A stretch of 64,000 bases of DNA, from positions 868,001 through 932,000 of the forward strand of contig OZ245018.1 in NCBI GenBank assembly GCA_965223825.1, given 5' to 3'. A program made the translations under genes and the position numbers. Below the pieces are notes generated by a model. That model made no database searches and was not told where the DNA came from. It worked only from the letters and a program-made list of their open reading frames with translations. This document shows, in pieces, positions 33,396 to 42,465 of the stretch (positions within the stretch are counted from its first letter, which is position 1; each line of letters opens with the position of its first letter). Origin of the DNA: CAJXQU01 sp965223825. Its GTDB lineage: Bacteria > Pseudomonadota > Gammaproteobacteria > CAJXQU01.

Positions 33396-35237
33396 ATGGA
33401 TTCATTCAACCTCGAACATTTTCATTTTTTACGACCGCTCTGGTTTTTTGCGTTGCTTCCCTTGTTTATTTTGCTTTATCGGATCAGTAAAAGACGCTTA
33501 AGTGAGGGAGACTGGGCTTCGGTGGTTGATCCTAAACTCGCGCCATATGTCTTGATTGATGAGCAACGAGAAACTCGTCGTAACCGAATGTGGTTACTAG
33601 CACTAGCGGGCGTGATCGCTATTACGGCGTTAGCGGGCCCGGTTTGGGAACGCTTACCGCAACCGCTCTTTCGATCACAAGCTTCTTTGGTAATCGCATT
33701 GGATTTATCACGCTCAATGGACGCCACAGATTTAAATCCATCTCGATTAGCCAGAGCACGTTTTCGAGTGGCAGATTTAGTCAAACAGCGCGAAGACGGT
33801 CAGGCGGCGTTATTGGTTTATGCAAAAGATGCGTACATGGTGACACCGCTGACAAATGATGTCGATACGATTCTTTCGCAGTTACAAGCGTTGAGTACGG
33901 ATCTTATGCCGTTGCAGGGCTCTAGAGCTGATCGAGCGATCGAAAAAGCAGTGGAGCTTCTACAACAAGGTGGGGTCGCACGCGGTGATATTTTACTGGT
34001 GACAGATAGTGTCAATGCTGAGCGTGATAGTGAAATGGCTCGAGAAGCGCGCAAGCAGGCTTACCAAGTACATGTTCTTGCGATGGGAACACCGAGTGGC
34101 GCGCCAATCCCTGCTGGGAATGGCAGTTTTTTAACTGATGAAGAAGGCAATATTGTCATGCCAACGCTGGACAAAAATGCACTATCAGCCGTAGCAAGCG
34201 CGGGTGGTGGCGTGATGGAAATGTACACACCAAGCGGAAGCGACATTGAGCACCTTCTGATTCAATTCGATAAAACCACGGATAACGATACGTCCGATCT
34301 CGATCAGGTTGAAGTCAAAAGTGATGATTGGCGTGAAGTAGGGCCGGTACTTTTATTAGTGCTGATTCCACTGGCAGCATTGGGATTTCGTCGTGGAAGT
34401 TTGTTAAGTGTCTTAATCACACCGGTACTGATCAGCCTGTTGATCGCGCCAACGAAAACCATAGCAGCGGATGGTTTGTGGCAGCGTGCTGATCAGCAAG
34501 GAGCGAAGTTACTCGAATCCGATCCAGAGGCTGCCGCGGAGAAATTTACAGATCCGCAATGGCAAGGTACAGCGCAATATCGTGCAGGTGATTACGACGC
34601 AGCATTGGAAAGTTGGGCAGGATCAGATTCAGCAGAAAGTTGGTATAACCGAGGAAATGCCCATGCGCAGATCGGCGAATATCAAAAAGCGTTGGATGCG
34701 TATAAGCAAGCGTTGCAGAAAGAACCTGAAATGGATGACGCGCGGCATAACTATGATCAAGTAAAAAAGGCGATGGAAGAAAAAGAGCAGGATGATCAGC
34801 AGCCGAACGATGAAAAAAATGATCAATCGGAAGACGGTGGTGGCAGCGAAGATCAGCAAGGTGATGATTCCTCGCAGTCCGATCCGAATTCGACTGATCA
34901 GAGTGAGAGCGAGTCTGGCGAGCAGCCACCTTCTGATCAGCAAGAGTCAGCTGAACAGGAATCGAGTGGAGGAGAGAGCGAGTCAGCCGAATCCGGCGAG
35001 CAACAGTCTCAGCAGCAACAAGATGCCAAATCTTCCGGTGAGAAAAAAGAAGCGTCCGGTGCACAGGGTGAGAGTGAGTCTGAGCATGATGAAGATCAGC
35101 AAACGACGGAGGCAATTTTACGTGTGATACCGGATGACCCTGGTGGTTTATTGCGACGTAAGTTTCAGTATCAATATCAGCAACGTGATGGGCGAATTCG
35201 CTCCGCGCGTGAAGAGACAGGAGAGGACGCATGGTAA
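33396..35237 (+). CDS. batB: VWA and TPR protein, BatB/BatC-like fusion
   Basis: The 613-aa product joins what are two proteins elsewhere. Residues 1-320 are BatB-like: two membrane helices, a VWA domain with DLSRSMDATDL, and a further helix (VGPVLLLVLIPLAAL). Residues about 390-480 form a TPR (ESWYNRGNAHAQIGEYQKAL) as in BatC. The last 130 residues are low-complexity E, S, Q and D, with a short conserved-looking end (LLRRKFQYQYQQRDG). The start at 33396, two bases after the batA stop, is chosen over an in-frame codon inside batA. It overlaps batD by 7 bp. Confidence 0.9.
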   Translation: MDSFNLEHFHFLRPLWFFALLPLFILLYRISKRRLSEGDWASVVDPKLAPYVLIDEQRETRRNRMWLLALAGVIAITALAGPVWERLPQPLFRSQASLVIALDLSRSMDATDLNPSRLARARFRVADLVKQREDGQAALLVYAKDAYMVTPLTNDVDTILSQLQALSTDLMPLQGSRADRAIEKAVELLQQGGVARGDILLVTDSVNAERDSEMAREARKQAYQVHVLAMGTPSGAPIPAGNGSFLTDEEGNIVMPTLDKNALSAVASAGGGVMEMYTPSGSDIEHLLIQFDKTTDNDTSDLDQVEVKSDDWREVGPVLLLVLIPLAALGFRRGSLLSVLITPVLISLLIAPTKTIAADGLWQRADQQGAKLLESDPEAAAEKFTDPQWQGTAQYRAGDYDAALESWAGSDSAESWYNRGNAHAQIGEYQKALDAYKQALQKEPEMDDARHNYDQVKKAMEEKEQDDQQPNDEKNDQSEDGGGSEDQQGDDSSQSDPNSTDQSESESGEQPPSDQQESAEQESSGGESESAESGEQQSQQQQDAKSSGEKKEASGAQGESESEHDEDQQTTEAILRVIPDDPGGLLRRKFQYQYQQRDGRIRSAREETGEDAW

Positions 35238-36949
35238 ATAACGTCTGTGCTCAATGGCGAATAGTTCGTTTTTATTGTTGTCTGATCGGCATGAGTTTCT
35301 TGCTGCTTAGTTTGCAGACTGTGCAGGCGGCGGACGTTAAAGTGACGGTCGAGCATGAAATAGTTTCTGTGAATGATTCGTTTACGATTCTATTCCAAGC
35401 GGCAGAAGGGGTGCACGGTCGGCCTGATTTGAGCGCGTTACATAAAGATTTCAGAATTATAAGCACGCAACAACGCAGTAATGTCACGATCATTAATGGT
35501 AGCCCAACGAGTACTTCAGAGTGGTTACTGGAAGTCATGGCGAAACATACGGGTGAGTTGACGATTCCGTCGATACCATTCGGTAGAACCATGACGCCGG
35601 AATTTACTGTTACTGTGACGGAAGCGGCCGCAGTAACAAATGCATCTGAAGAGGATGACATCTTTCTGGAGGTTGATGTCTCGCAAGAAAATTCTTGGGT
35701 GCAAGCGCAAGTAATTTATACCATTCGTTTGTTTCGTGCGGTAACGACGGTGAATTCACGATTGTCCGAACCGGTGAGCAACTACGGCCAGATGTTTATG
35801 GAAAAGCTGGAGGACCGTCAATACGAGACTTTGAGAAATAATAAACGTTATGCGGTTTTAGAACGTCGCTATGCCTTGTTTCCACAATCTAGCGGTGAGT
35901 TGACGATTGAGCCGATCTCGTTTCAGGGGCAGGTAACGCAAGGTTCAACCTCTCTATTTGACGCATTTGGCCGTAGCAGCAAAGCGATGCAACGTTTCTC
36001 GCGCGCGATTAAGCTCAATGTTAAACCGGTACCCAGTAATTTTTCTGGTAAGACCTGGTTGCCGGCGACGAGAGTCGAGTTGCATGAGAAATGGTTAAAA
36101 GATGATTTAACGCTCATCGCTGGTGAGCCTGCAACACGAACGATCGTTTTGCGTGCTGAAGGATTAATGTCAGCACAATTGCCTGAGATCGGCAGTCCGG
36201 ATATGCCCGGTTTTCGCCAGTATCCTGATCAACCTGAGTTAACTAATCAGCATGCACAATCCGGCATTCTCGGCGTGCGGGAAGAGAAGAGCGCCGTCAT
36301 TGCTAACAAGGCGGGTGATTACGTACTGCCTGAAGTTAGCATTCCCTGGTTCAACACAGAAAGCGGTAAAACCGAAATCGCACGGCTACCTGAGCGAATC
36401 ATTAAAGTGATTGCTGATCCGAACAGTCAACCCGTTGCTCAAGATCCAGTTAGTGGAGATTCTGCAAATGAAGAAACGACAGTTGCCACCGCGCCGATCG
36501 TGGCGAAAACCAGTGCGCGATACTGGCCGTGGATCGCGACATTTTTAGGTTTGGGCTGGTTACTGACATTATTAGTTTTATGGCGACAAAAGCCGAATCA
36601 ATCGACCTCATCTGATGATCATGTCCGGGTATTAACTGAACGTCAGTCATTACGTGCTTTGCGTGAAGTGATTGCCCGAGGTAATCCTCAACATATTAAA
36701 CAGGGATTATTGGATTGGGGTAAAAGTGTGTGGGTTGATTCAGCGCCGACAAGTCTTGCCGAGATAGGCAGACGCAGTGGAGGTGAGTTAGCCGCGCAGA
36801 TTAATGCGCTGAATGCCGCACTTTATCGTGGAACAGAAACGGACTGGGATAAGGAAAAGCTGTTATTGGCGGTGGAAAACTTCGAGTCCGAAAAACAATC
36901 AGACAAAACGACAAAAGAAGACGGGTTAGAACCGCTTTATAAGCTCTAG
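35231..36949 (+). CDS. batD: BatD-like secreted membrane protein
   Basis: The 572-aa product has an N-terminal hydrophobic segment (CCLIGMSFLLLSLQTVQA) that ends in a signal cleavage site, a large beta-rich periplasmic part with DFRIISTQQRSNVTIINGS (BatD signature-like) and a membrane helix near residue 440 (YWPWIATFLGLGWLLTLLVL). It is the last gene of the moxR-bat operon. Length and architecture are as in other BatD proteins. The periplasmic domain is thought to join the complex to the envelope; this is family knowledge and inference. Confidence 0.9.
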   Translation: MVNNVCAQWRIVRFYCCLIGMSFLLLSLQTVQAADVKVTVEHEIVSVNDSFTILFQAAEGVHGRPDLSALHKDFRIISTQQRSNVTIINGSPTSTSEWLLEVMAKHTGELTIPSIPFGRTMTPEFTVTVTEAAAVTNASEEDDIFLEVDVSQENSWVQAQVIYTIRLFRAVTTVNSRLSEPVSNYGQMFMEKLEDRQYETLRNNKRYAVLERRYALFPQSSGELTIEPISFQGQVTQGSTSLFDAFGRSSKAMQRFSRAIKLNVKPVPSNFSGKTWLPATRVELHEKWLKDDLTLIAGEPATRTIVLRAEGLMSAQLPEIGSPDMPGFRQYPDQPELTNQHAQSGILGVREEKSAVIANKAGDYVLPEVSIPWFNTESGKTEIARLPERIIKVIADPNSQPVAQDPVSGDSANEETTVATAPIVAKTSARYWPWIATFLGLGWLLTLLVLWRQKPNQSTSSDDHVRVLTERQSLRALREVIARGNPQHIKQGLLDWGKSVWVDSAPTSLAEIGRRSGGELAAQINALNAALYRGTETDWDKEKLLLAVENFESEKQSDKTTKEDGLEPLYKL

Positions 36950-37076
36950 TCGCGATCACATTCTTCTTTCAGTACATTCGGTTTAGTTAAGGCCACTTGG
37001 CTTGCATGTTGATCTATCTGCCGGAAGTAGAGCAGTACTTCATTTGGACGGACATGTTTCAAAGTTGAGATCAAAA

Positions 37077-37112
37077 AAAACGGGACGTTCTCGTCAGAGA
37101 ACGTCCCGTTTT
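37077..37112. terminator. Strong bidirectional terminator
   Basis: A perfect 16-base inverted repeat, aaaacgggacgttctc/gagaacgtcccgtttt with a gtca loop, stands between the converging batD and sorting-tail protein genes. The A- and T-runs suit both directions. Confidence 0.95.
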
Positions 37113-37129
37113 TAGTTAGAATATACTAC

Positions 37130-38113
37130 TTAAGCTTGCGCTTGGCGGCGTCGGAAACCGACTAAGCCCATGATCGCTGAACCAAACAACCATACCGCAG
37201 CTGGAACAGGGACAGGCGCGACATTCGCGGAGACAATACCTTGTCCGCTAAATGTGAGTGTGCCTGTGTTGTAAAAATCGGCAAACGCATAATTTGCGGG
37301 TACTTCTACTTCACTAATGGAGTTAGCAGCAAATGCGCCTGCGAAGCTGGTTGGCTGATTGAAAAAACCATCTGGATCATAATCAGCGAATGCTGACAGT
37401 GACAGTCTTACCGTAAACGTAGAACCAATGTCAGACTCATTAAAATCTAACGTGATGTTACGTGATTCGTTGACACTGGATGAGCCATTAATCACTTCTT
37501 TATAGTCATCAATATACTCGTTAATCATTTGCGGAGGTTGTTGGATTTCTTCCTTAGTCACGTTAGCAACAAAGGGTAAGTTTTCGTATATCGAACGATT
37601 AGTGATGCTTGCGTTGAAGTTGTATCCGGCAAGGCCATTCTGATCTGAGGACTGCAAAGTACCATCCCAAGCAAATGTGAAAGTTGCTTCACCTGCGCCG
37701 ATGACCGTGAACTCTTGTATAAATCCGGCTCTAGCTGCGGCTTCATTCGGGCTAAATGGTTTCTGAGGTAGTTCTGGTTCGTTTGTAATATCAGCGTATG
37801 TTCGCGAAGGAGGAGCACTTTCTCTTTCTTCAGTAGAGACTCCGGCAGAGACGCCGACTGAATACCCGTCAACATACGCTCTTGAGGCACTGTATTGAGT
37901 TTTTATTCCATCCGAGATTCTGTTAGTTGGTGATGTTGTATAGTCTTGTGATGTTATAAAGCTTTGTGGTCCTCTTAACTGTTCGAATTGATTGTATCCA
38001 GCTTGAATCTGGTAACTACCTTCATAGGGGAACTCCGCCGCTTGTAAGCTAGTGACTTGTGAAGCGAATAAAATCCCGAATGCCGTTAAACTGAAAATCT
38101 TTTTCTGATGCAT
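37130..38113 (-). CDS. Secreted protein with PEP-CTERM-like sorting tail
   Basis: The 327-aa product has an N-terminal signal peptide (residues about 1-25, ending LQAAEF) and a C-terminal tail PVPVPAAVWLFGSAIMGLVG followed by FRRR. This is the VPLPA/PVPAAVWLF variant of the PEP-CTERM sorting signal, cut and exported by an exosortase. The rest is beta-rich and low in charge, with no recognisable domain. No exosortase gene lies in this window. A strong ribosome site (GAGGGA) precedes the ATG. Confidence 0.85.
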   Translation of the reverse strand: MHQKKIFSLTAFGILFASQVTSLQAAEFPYEGSYQIQAGYNQFEQLRGPQSFITSQDYTTSPTNRISDGIKTQYSASRAYVDGYSVGVSAGVSTEERESAPPSRTYADITNEPELPQKPFSPNEAAARAGFIQEFTVIGAGEATFTFAWDGTLQSSDQNGLAGYNFNASITNRSIYENLPFVANVTKEEIQQPPQMINEYIDDYKEVINGSSSVNESRNITLDFNESDIGSTFTVRLSLSAFADYDPDGFFNQPTSFAGAFAANSISEVEVPANYAFADFYNTGTLTFSGQGIVSANVAPVPVPAAVWLFGSAIMGLVGFRRRQAQA

Positions 38114-38140
38114 ATTAATCCCTCAGGTTTATCATTTTTA

Positions 38141-38158
38141 TCGTGCCTGCAGACACGA
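38141..38158. promoter_or_regulatory. Near-perfect palindrome upstream of the sorting-tail gene
   Basis: TCGTGCCTGCAGACACGA is an 18-bp palindrome with one mismatched pair, 28 bp upstream of the start. It looks like a dimeric regulator's operator; the regulator is unknown. Confidence 0.35.
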
Positions 38159-38448
38159 CATGTTTTTATAGATCATGATGAGCTTGCTCATGTTGATTTA
38201 GAGGAAAAAGCAGCCTCTTAATGAACACTTGATTCCTGCCTTCAAGTATTCACATAGCAAGGCTTATACCAAATAAATAAATTCAAAAAAATCAAATAGT
38301 TAATGGTTTTCTGCTGAGGTTTTATGCGGTTTCCTATGACGTTTGTCTGTTGTTAACGACAGGTTAAGAAAATGATGCGGAAATGTATCAAAGGATTTTT
38401 ATGTGTTGTCTCTGTCGGACTTAATTTTTCTATGCTAGATTTTATGCC
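38159..38448. other. Intergenic interval without a gene
   Basis: AT-rich, with a small hairpin (ATGAGC-TT-GCTCAT) near 38178-38192. No coding frame is credible. It must hold the divergent promoters of the sorting-tail gene and the small lipoprotein gene. Confidence 0.5.
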
Positions 38449-38634
38449 ATGAAACAGCTAAAAATAATTACCATATTTATCGGATTGCTCGGCTTAGCAG
38501 CGTGCCAGACGGTACCAACTGAGACGTCGATCCCAAACGAAAATGACGTGTGTGTTGGAGAGCCAGTTGTATTAGATGAAGGTCAGGAAGTTGATTTAGA
38601 GGCGATGGCCAACGAAGCCGAATGTGTTGAGTAA
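38449..38634 (+). CDS. Small predicted lipoprotein (61 aa)
   Basis: The product starts with a lipoprotein signal peptide: MKQLKIITIFIGLLGLAAC, where the lipid-bearing cysteine is at residue 19. The mature part of about 40 residues is acidic (E/D-rich, ending EAECVE). No family is recognised. The position two after the lipobox is T, so outer-membrane sorting is more likely than inner. Its stop lies about 40 bp from the convergent gpsA end. Confidence 0.7.
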   Translation: MKQLKIITIFIGLLGLAACQTVPTETSIPNENDVCVGEPVVLDEGQEVDLEAMANEAECVE

Positions 38635-38676
38635 AATAAAACGTTTAGCGAAGTTTTTTACGCTGATAGGCAAGGC

Positions 38677-39696
38677 TTAGCTTGGGTCGTTTTCACTTTC
38701 TGTATTAGGTTCGCGCGAAAGCAATGTTTCTACGGCTTCTCTGGGGGAACATTGTTTATTCAAAAGCCGGGTAACTTGTTCGGTGATCGGCATTTCTAAC
38801 TGGTATTTTTTCGCTAAAATCGCCATTTCTTGCGCCGTACGCGCGCCTTCAACAACTTGGCCGATTTGTTCAATGGCCTGATCAACATCGATACCCTCAG
38901 CAAGTAGTAAACCAAAGCGACGGTTACGAGATTGATTATCTGTACAAGTCAGCACGAGATCGCCGAAACCAGCAAGCCCCATGAAGGTTTCTGCCTGACC
39001 GCCCATGGCGACGCCTAAACGGGTAATTTCCGCAAGTCCACGTGTGATCAAAGCAGCACGCGTATTCGCGCCGAAACCTAAGCCATCTGCAATACCCGCT
39101 GCGATAGCGAGAACATTTTTCGCCGCACCACCAATCTCAACCCCGATCACATCGTTGCTGGCATAAGCACGTAGTGACTTGCTGTGAAAGCGTTGGATCA
39201 GATCATCAAGAAAAGTGCCATCATTCGAGGCAACGGTCACAGCAGTGGGATAATCTTCAGCCACTTCAATCGCAAAACTTGGACCTGAAATAACCGCGGT
39301 GATTAGATCAGGACCGAGAATGTCGGCAACGATCTCGTGCACGAGTTTTTGTGTACCGGGTTCGATGCCTTTGCAGGCCCAAACGATCCGTTTTTGTTGG
39401 ATATTAGTATGTGATTTTATGCGTTCTAAAAATGGGCGTAGTGCTTTGCAGGGCAGACCGATCAAAATATCGTTGGCGCAGTCGAGGGCCGTGTCGAGAT
39501 CGCTCGTGGGTGTCAGGCGATTTGGAAAGGCGATGTCGGGTAGATAACGTTGATTTTTTCGTTGACTGATCAGCGTTTGCATGTGATCAGGATCGCGTCC
39601 CCATAACCAAGTCGGTTGTTCATTTCTGGCTAAGGCGATCGCCAGTGCTGTGCCCCACGAGCCAGCACCGGCAACCAAAATAGAGTTTTTTTGCAT
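38677..39696 (-). CDS. gpsA: Glycerol-3-phosphate dehydrogenase [NAD(P)+]
   Basis: GpsA reduces dihydroxyacetone phosphate to sn-glycerol-3-phosphate, the start of phospholipid synthesis. The 339-aa product has the nucleotide-binding VAGAGSWGTALAIALARN at the N terminus, IVWACKGIEPGT, GPSFAIEVAEDYPTAV and a catalytic-lysine region EIGGAAKNVLAIAAG. Complete. It lies 17 bp after secB on the same strand, the usual gammaproteobacterial secB-gpsA pair. Confidence 0.97.
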   Translation of the reverse strand: MQKNSILVAGAGSWGTALAIALARNEQPTWLWGRDPDHMQTLISQRKNQRYLPDIAFPNRLTPTSDLDTALDCANDILIGLPCKALRPFLERIKSHTNIQQKRIVWACKGIEPGTQKLVHEIVADILGPDLITAVISGPSFAIEVAEDYPTAVTVASNDGTFLDDLIQRFHSKSLRAYASNDVIGVEIGGAAKNVLAIAAGIADGLGFGANTRAALITRGLAEITRLGVAMGGQAETFMGLAGFGDLVLTCTDNQSRNRRFGLLLAEGIDVDQAIEQIGQVVEGARTAQEMAILAKKYQLEMPITEQVTRLLNKQCSPREAVETLLSREPNTESENDPS

Positions 39697-39713
39697 TAAA
39701 AAACGCGAATTGA

Positions 39714-40178
39714 TTAGTGTTTTGATGAGTTTGCGTCTGCTTGACGACGCGCCATTTCTTGTTGGTAAATGGCATCGAAATTAACCGGGTTGAGGACCAA
39801 CGGAGGAAACCCTCCTTTGATGACCACATCCGAGACAACTTCACGTGCGTAAGGGAACAGAATATTTGGGCAAGCTGTGCCGGTAATCACGCTGAGTTGT
39901 TCATCTGTAAAGCCAGAAATCGTAAAAATCCCAGCTTGTTTAACTTCGATCAGATAAACATTCTTATCTTCAGCTGTCACCGTAATAGTGACTGTTAAGA
40001 CTGCTTCGATCACGTCCTCGCCAATATTATTCGCTTCGTTATGCAGTTGCATATCCACATTTGGTTGTTTGTTTTCAGTGAAAACTTGTGGTGAGTTGGG
40101 TGATTCAAATGAAAGATCTTTGACGTAAAGTTTTTGGATCGCGAGTTGTTGTGCAGGTTGTTTGTTTTCTTCGGCCAT
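39714..40178 (-). CDS. secB: Protein-export chaperone SecB
   Basis: SecB holds secreted proteins unfolded and hands them to SecA. The 154-aa product has LYVKDLSFESPNSPQVF, EVKQAGIFTISGFTDEQL, and TACPNILFPYAREVVSDVV, the SecB signature, and NFDAIYQQEMARRQ at the end. It is full length. The rhodanese-like gene lies 45 bp upstream on the same strand. A glutaredoxin gene, which often stands between these two in relatives, is absent. Confidence 0.97.
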   Translation of the reverse strand: MAEENKQPAQQLAIQKLYVKDLSFESPNSPQVFTENKQPNVDMQLHNEANNIGEDVIEAVLTVTITVTAEDKNVYLIEVKQAGIFTISGFTDEQLSVITGTACPNILFPYAREVVSDVVIKGGFPPLVLNPVNFDAIYQQEMARRQADANSSKH

Positions 40179-40223
40179 GCTTCTTTCCGTATAGTTTTGT
40201 AGTTGTTGGAGATAAGTTGATGA

Positions 40224-40661
40224 TTAACTGGTGAGAGGTAAATTTGCTGCGCGCCATGAATCAATACCACCTTTAAGGCGATAAACGCGTTCTACACCAG
40301 CGGCTTTGACAGGGCTGATCGCACTGCCTGCCGTGAGCCCTGAGCGACAGCATATAATGACAGGCTGCTCTTTATATTTAGCCAGTTTATCCGCTTGGTT
40401 TTTGATGTCATTAAAAGGAATATTTAATGCGTTGATAATGTGCCCGCCCTCGAATTCACCTTTATCTCGGATGTCGATGACAATCGCATCTTCTCGATTG
40501 ATCAATTGAGTGGCTTCAGTGGTGTTTATGTTTGAGCCTTTTTGCGTGAGGTCTGTGATCAATGTTTTGATCAACACCACGAGAAGGATCGTGAAAATGG
40601 AAACCATAATCAAATGGTTAGTGATAAATTCGCCGAGCTGCTGCATTTCGAGTCCTGACAC
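40224..40661 (-). CDS. Membrane-anchored rhodanese-like protein (YibN type)
   Basis: The 145-aa product has one N-terminal membrane helix (LIMVSIFTILLVVLIKTLIT) and a single rhodanese domain with the active-site loop CCRSGLTAGSA near residue 104; the catalytic cysteine is present. The gene lies upstream of secB and divergent from gpmI, which is the place of E. coli yibN. The substrate is unknown. Confidence 0.9.
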   Translation of the reverse strand: MSGLEMQQLGEFITNHLIMVSIFTILLVVLIKTLITDLTQKGSNINTTEATQLINREDAIVIDIRDKGEFEGGHIINALNIPFNDIKNQADKLAKYKEQPVIICCRSGLTAGSAISPVKAAGVERVYRLKGGIDSWRAANLPLTS

Positions 40662-40792
40662 TTAAAGTAAAATGATGTGATTCTTGCCACAGAGTTGACA
40701 GTCTTTCACTGTGACGTGTTCATCCAAAAGGGCTACATGATACACTAGTAAAGTCCAGTTCCGAACTCACACAAGAGAATTTTTACCGCTAA

Positions 40793-42415
40793 ATGCACGT
40801 TAAACATCGGCCTATCATTTTGCTTATCCTCGACGGTTGGGGTTACAGCGAATCTACTACTTATAACGCTATTCATTCAGCAAACAAGCCTGCATGGGAT
40901 GACTTTTGGTCTATTTATCCACACATGCTCTTGCGCTGCTCTGGCTCTGACGTTGGACTACCTGACGGACAGATGGGCAACTCCGAAGTTGGCCACATGC
41001 ACATGGGCGCGGGTCGCACGATCGAGCAGGACTTCACGCGTATCAAAAATGCCATCGAGAATGAAAGCTTCTTTGAAAACCCATTCCTTCTCGAAACATT
41101 CGACAAGCTTAAAGAGAGCGGGAAAGCGCTGCATCTCATGGGATTGTTATCGCCAGGTGGTGTGCACAGTCATGAAGATCATATTGTCGCGATGATCGAG
41201 TTGGCCGCATCACGCGGGTTGGAAAAAGTTTATTTGCACGGCTTTTTGGATGGACGTGATACGGCGCCGAAAAGCGCGAGTGAATCCATTCGTCTTGTAC
41301 ATACCAAGTTCATGGAATTAGGGGTGGGCCGTATCGCCTCACTGATCGGACGTTATTACGGGATGGATCGGAATAAGAGCTGGGATCGAACAGAGAAAGC
41401 GTACAACCTGATCGTTGATGGTAACGCCGATTTTGTAGCGGGTGATCCATTTATCGCATTGGATATGGCTTATGCGCGCGATGAAACGGACGAGTTTGTT
41501 AAGGCCACCAGTATCGTGCCACGTAAGCAGGAGCCGGTGAAGATGGAAAACGGTGATGTAGCCTTGTTCATGAACTATCGAGCTGATCGCGCACGCCAAT
41601 TAACCCAAGTTTTTATTGATGAGTCTTTCGACGGTTTCGAACGCCAACGGGTTCCTGATCTGGCTAGCTTCGTGACGTTGACCCAATACAATGCAGAATT
41701 TGATGTACCTGTCGCGTTCCCACCAACACAATTAGTCAACGTGTTCGGTGAATATGTTTCGAATATGGGATGCCGTCAGTTGCGTATATCTGAGACGGAA
41801 AAATATGCGCATGTGACGTTTTTCTTTAACGGTGGTGAAGAGCGCGTTTTTGATGGCGAAGATCGTATCTTGGTGCCTTCGCCACATGTTGCGACCTACG
41901 ATGAACAGCCAGAGATGAGCGCGCAGGCTGTTACCGATCGCATGGTTGAGTCGATTTACAGTCTCAAGTATGACGCGATCATTTGTAATTTCGCAAACCC
42001 GGATATGGTTGGTCACACTGGAAATTTTGAAGCGGCGGTGAAAGCGATTGAAACTGTCGATTCATGTATTGATCGTATTGTTGCCGCCACGCAATCCATC
42101 GGCGGCGAAGTGCTGATCACCGCGGATCATGGCAATGCTGAATTAATGAGGACGGTTTCGACAAAAATGAATCGCGGTTCTCCACACACTGCGCATACGA
42201 CGAACCCGGTGCCGTTGATTTATATCGGTCGACCTGCAGAAATGGTCAACTCGGGTAGCCTGACAGATCTTGCGCCGACAATGCTGAGTTTGATGGGGTT
42301 GGAGATTCCGCCTGAAATGGACGGAACGCCGTTGGTAAAACTTGAATCCGAGCTAGAGAATTCCTATGATCGCAACCATCGACGCCGTCGTTTATCTAAT
42401 GTCATGCGTCGCTAA
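40793..42415 (+). CDS. gpmI: 2,3-bisphosphoglycerate-independent phosphoglycerate mutase
   Basis: GpmI interconverts 3- and 2-phosphoglycerate in glycolysis, using manganese and a phosphoserine. The 540-aa product has PIILLILDGWGYSE at the N terminus, the catalytic serine in GQMGNSEVGHMHMGAGR (near residue 65), FLDGRDTAPKSA, and metal ligands in ANPDMVGHTG and ITADHGNAE. A basic C-terminal extension (about 25 residues) is longer than usual. It heads the gpmI-envC-ctpA-yibQ cluster. Confidence 0.97.
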   Translation: MHVKHRPIILLILDGWGYSESTTYNAIHSANKPAWDDFWSIYPHMLLRCSGSDVGLPDGQMGNSEVGHMHMGAGRTIEQDFTRIKNAIENESFFENPFLLETFDKLKESGKALHLMGLLSPGGVHSHEDHIVAMIELAASRGLEKVYLHGFLDGRDTAPKSASESIRLVHTKFMELGVGRIASLIGRYYGMDRNKSWDRTEKAYNLIVDGNADFVAGDPFIALDMAYARDETDEFVKATSIVPRKQEPVKMENGDVALFMNYRADRARQLTQVFIDESFDGFERQRVPDLASFVTLTQYNAEFDVPVAFPPTQLVNVFGEYVSNMGCRQLRISETEKYAHVTFFFNGGEERVFDGEDRILVPSPHVATYDEQPEMSAQAVTDRMVESIYSLKYDAIICNFANPDMVGHTGNFEAAVKAIETVDSCIDRIVAATQSIGGEVLITADHGNAELMRTVSTKMNRGSPHTAHTTNPVPLIYIGRPAEMVNSGSLTDLAPTMLSLMGLEIPPEMDGTPLVKLESELENSYDRNHRRRRLSNVMRR

Positions 42416-42465
42416 GTTGATACCACTTAAACTTTATCTATCACGCGTGAGCTAGCCTGAGAAAA

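Noticed and set aside
34546..35232. Long minus-strand frame (228 codons) opposite the batB tail
   Set aside because: It is a shadow of low-complexity codons; H-, R- and S-rich without domain or start signal.
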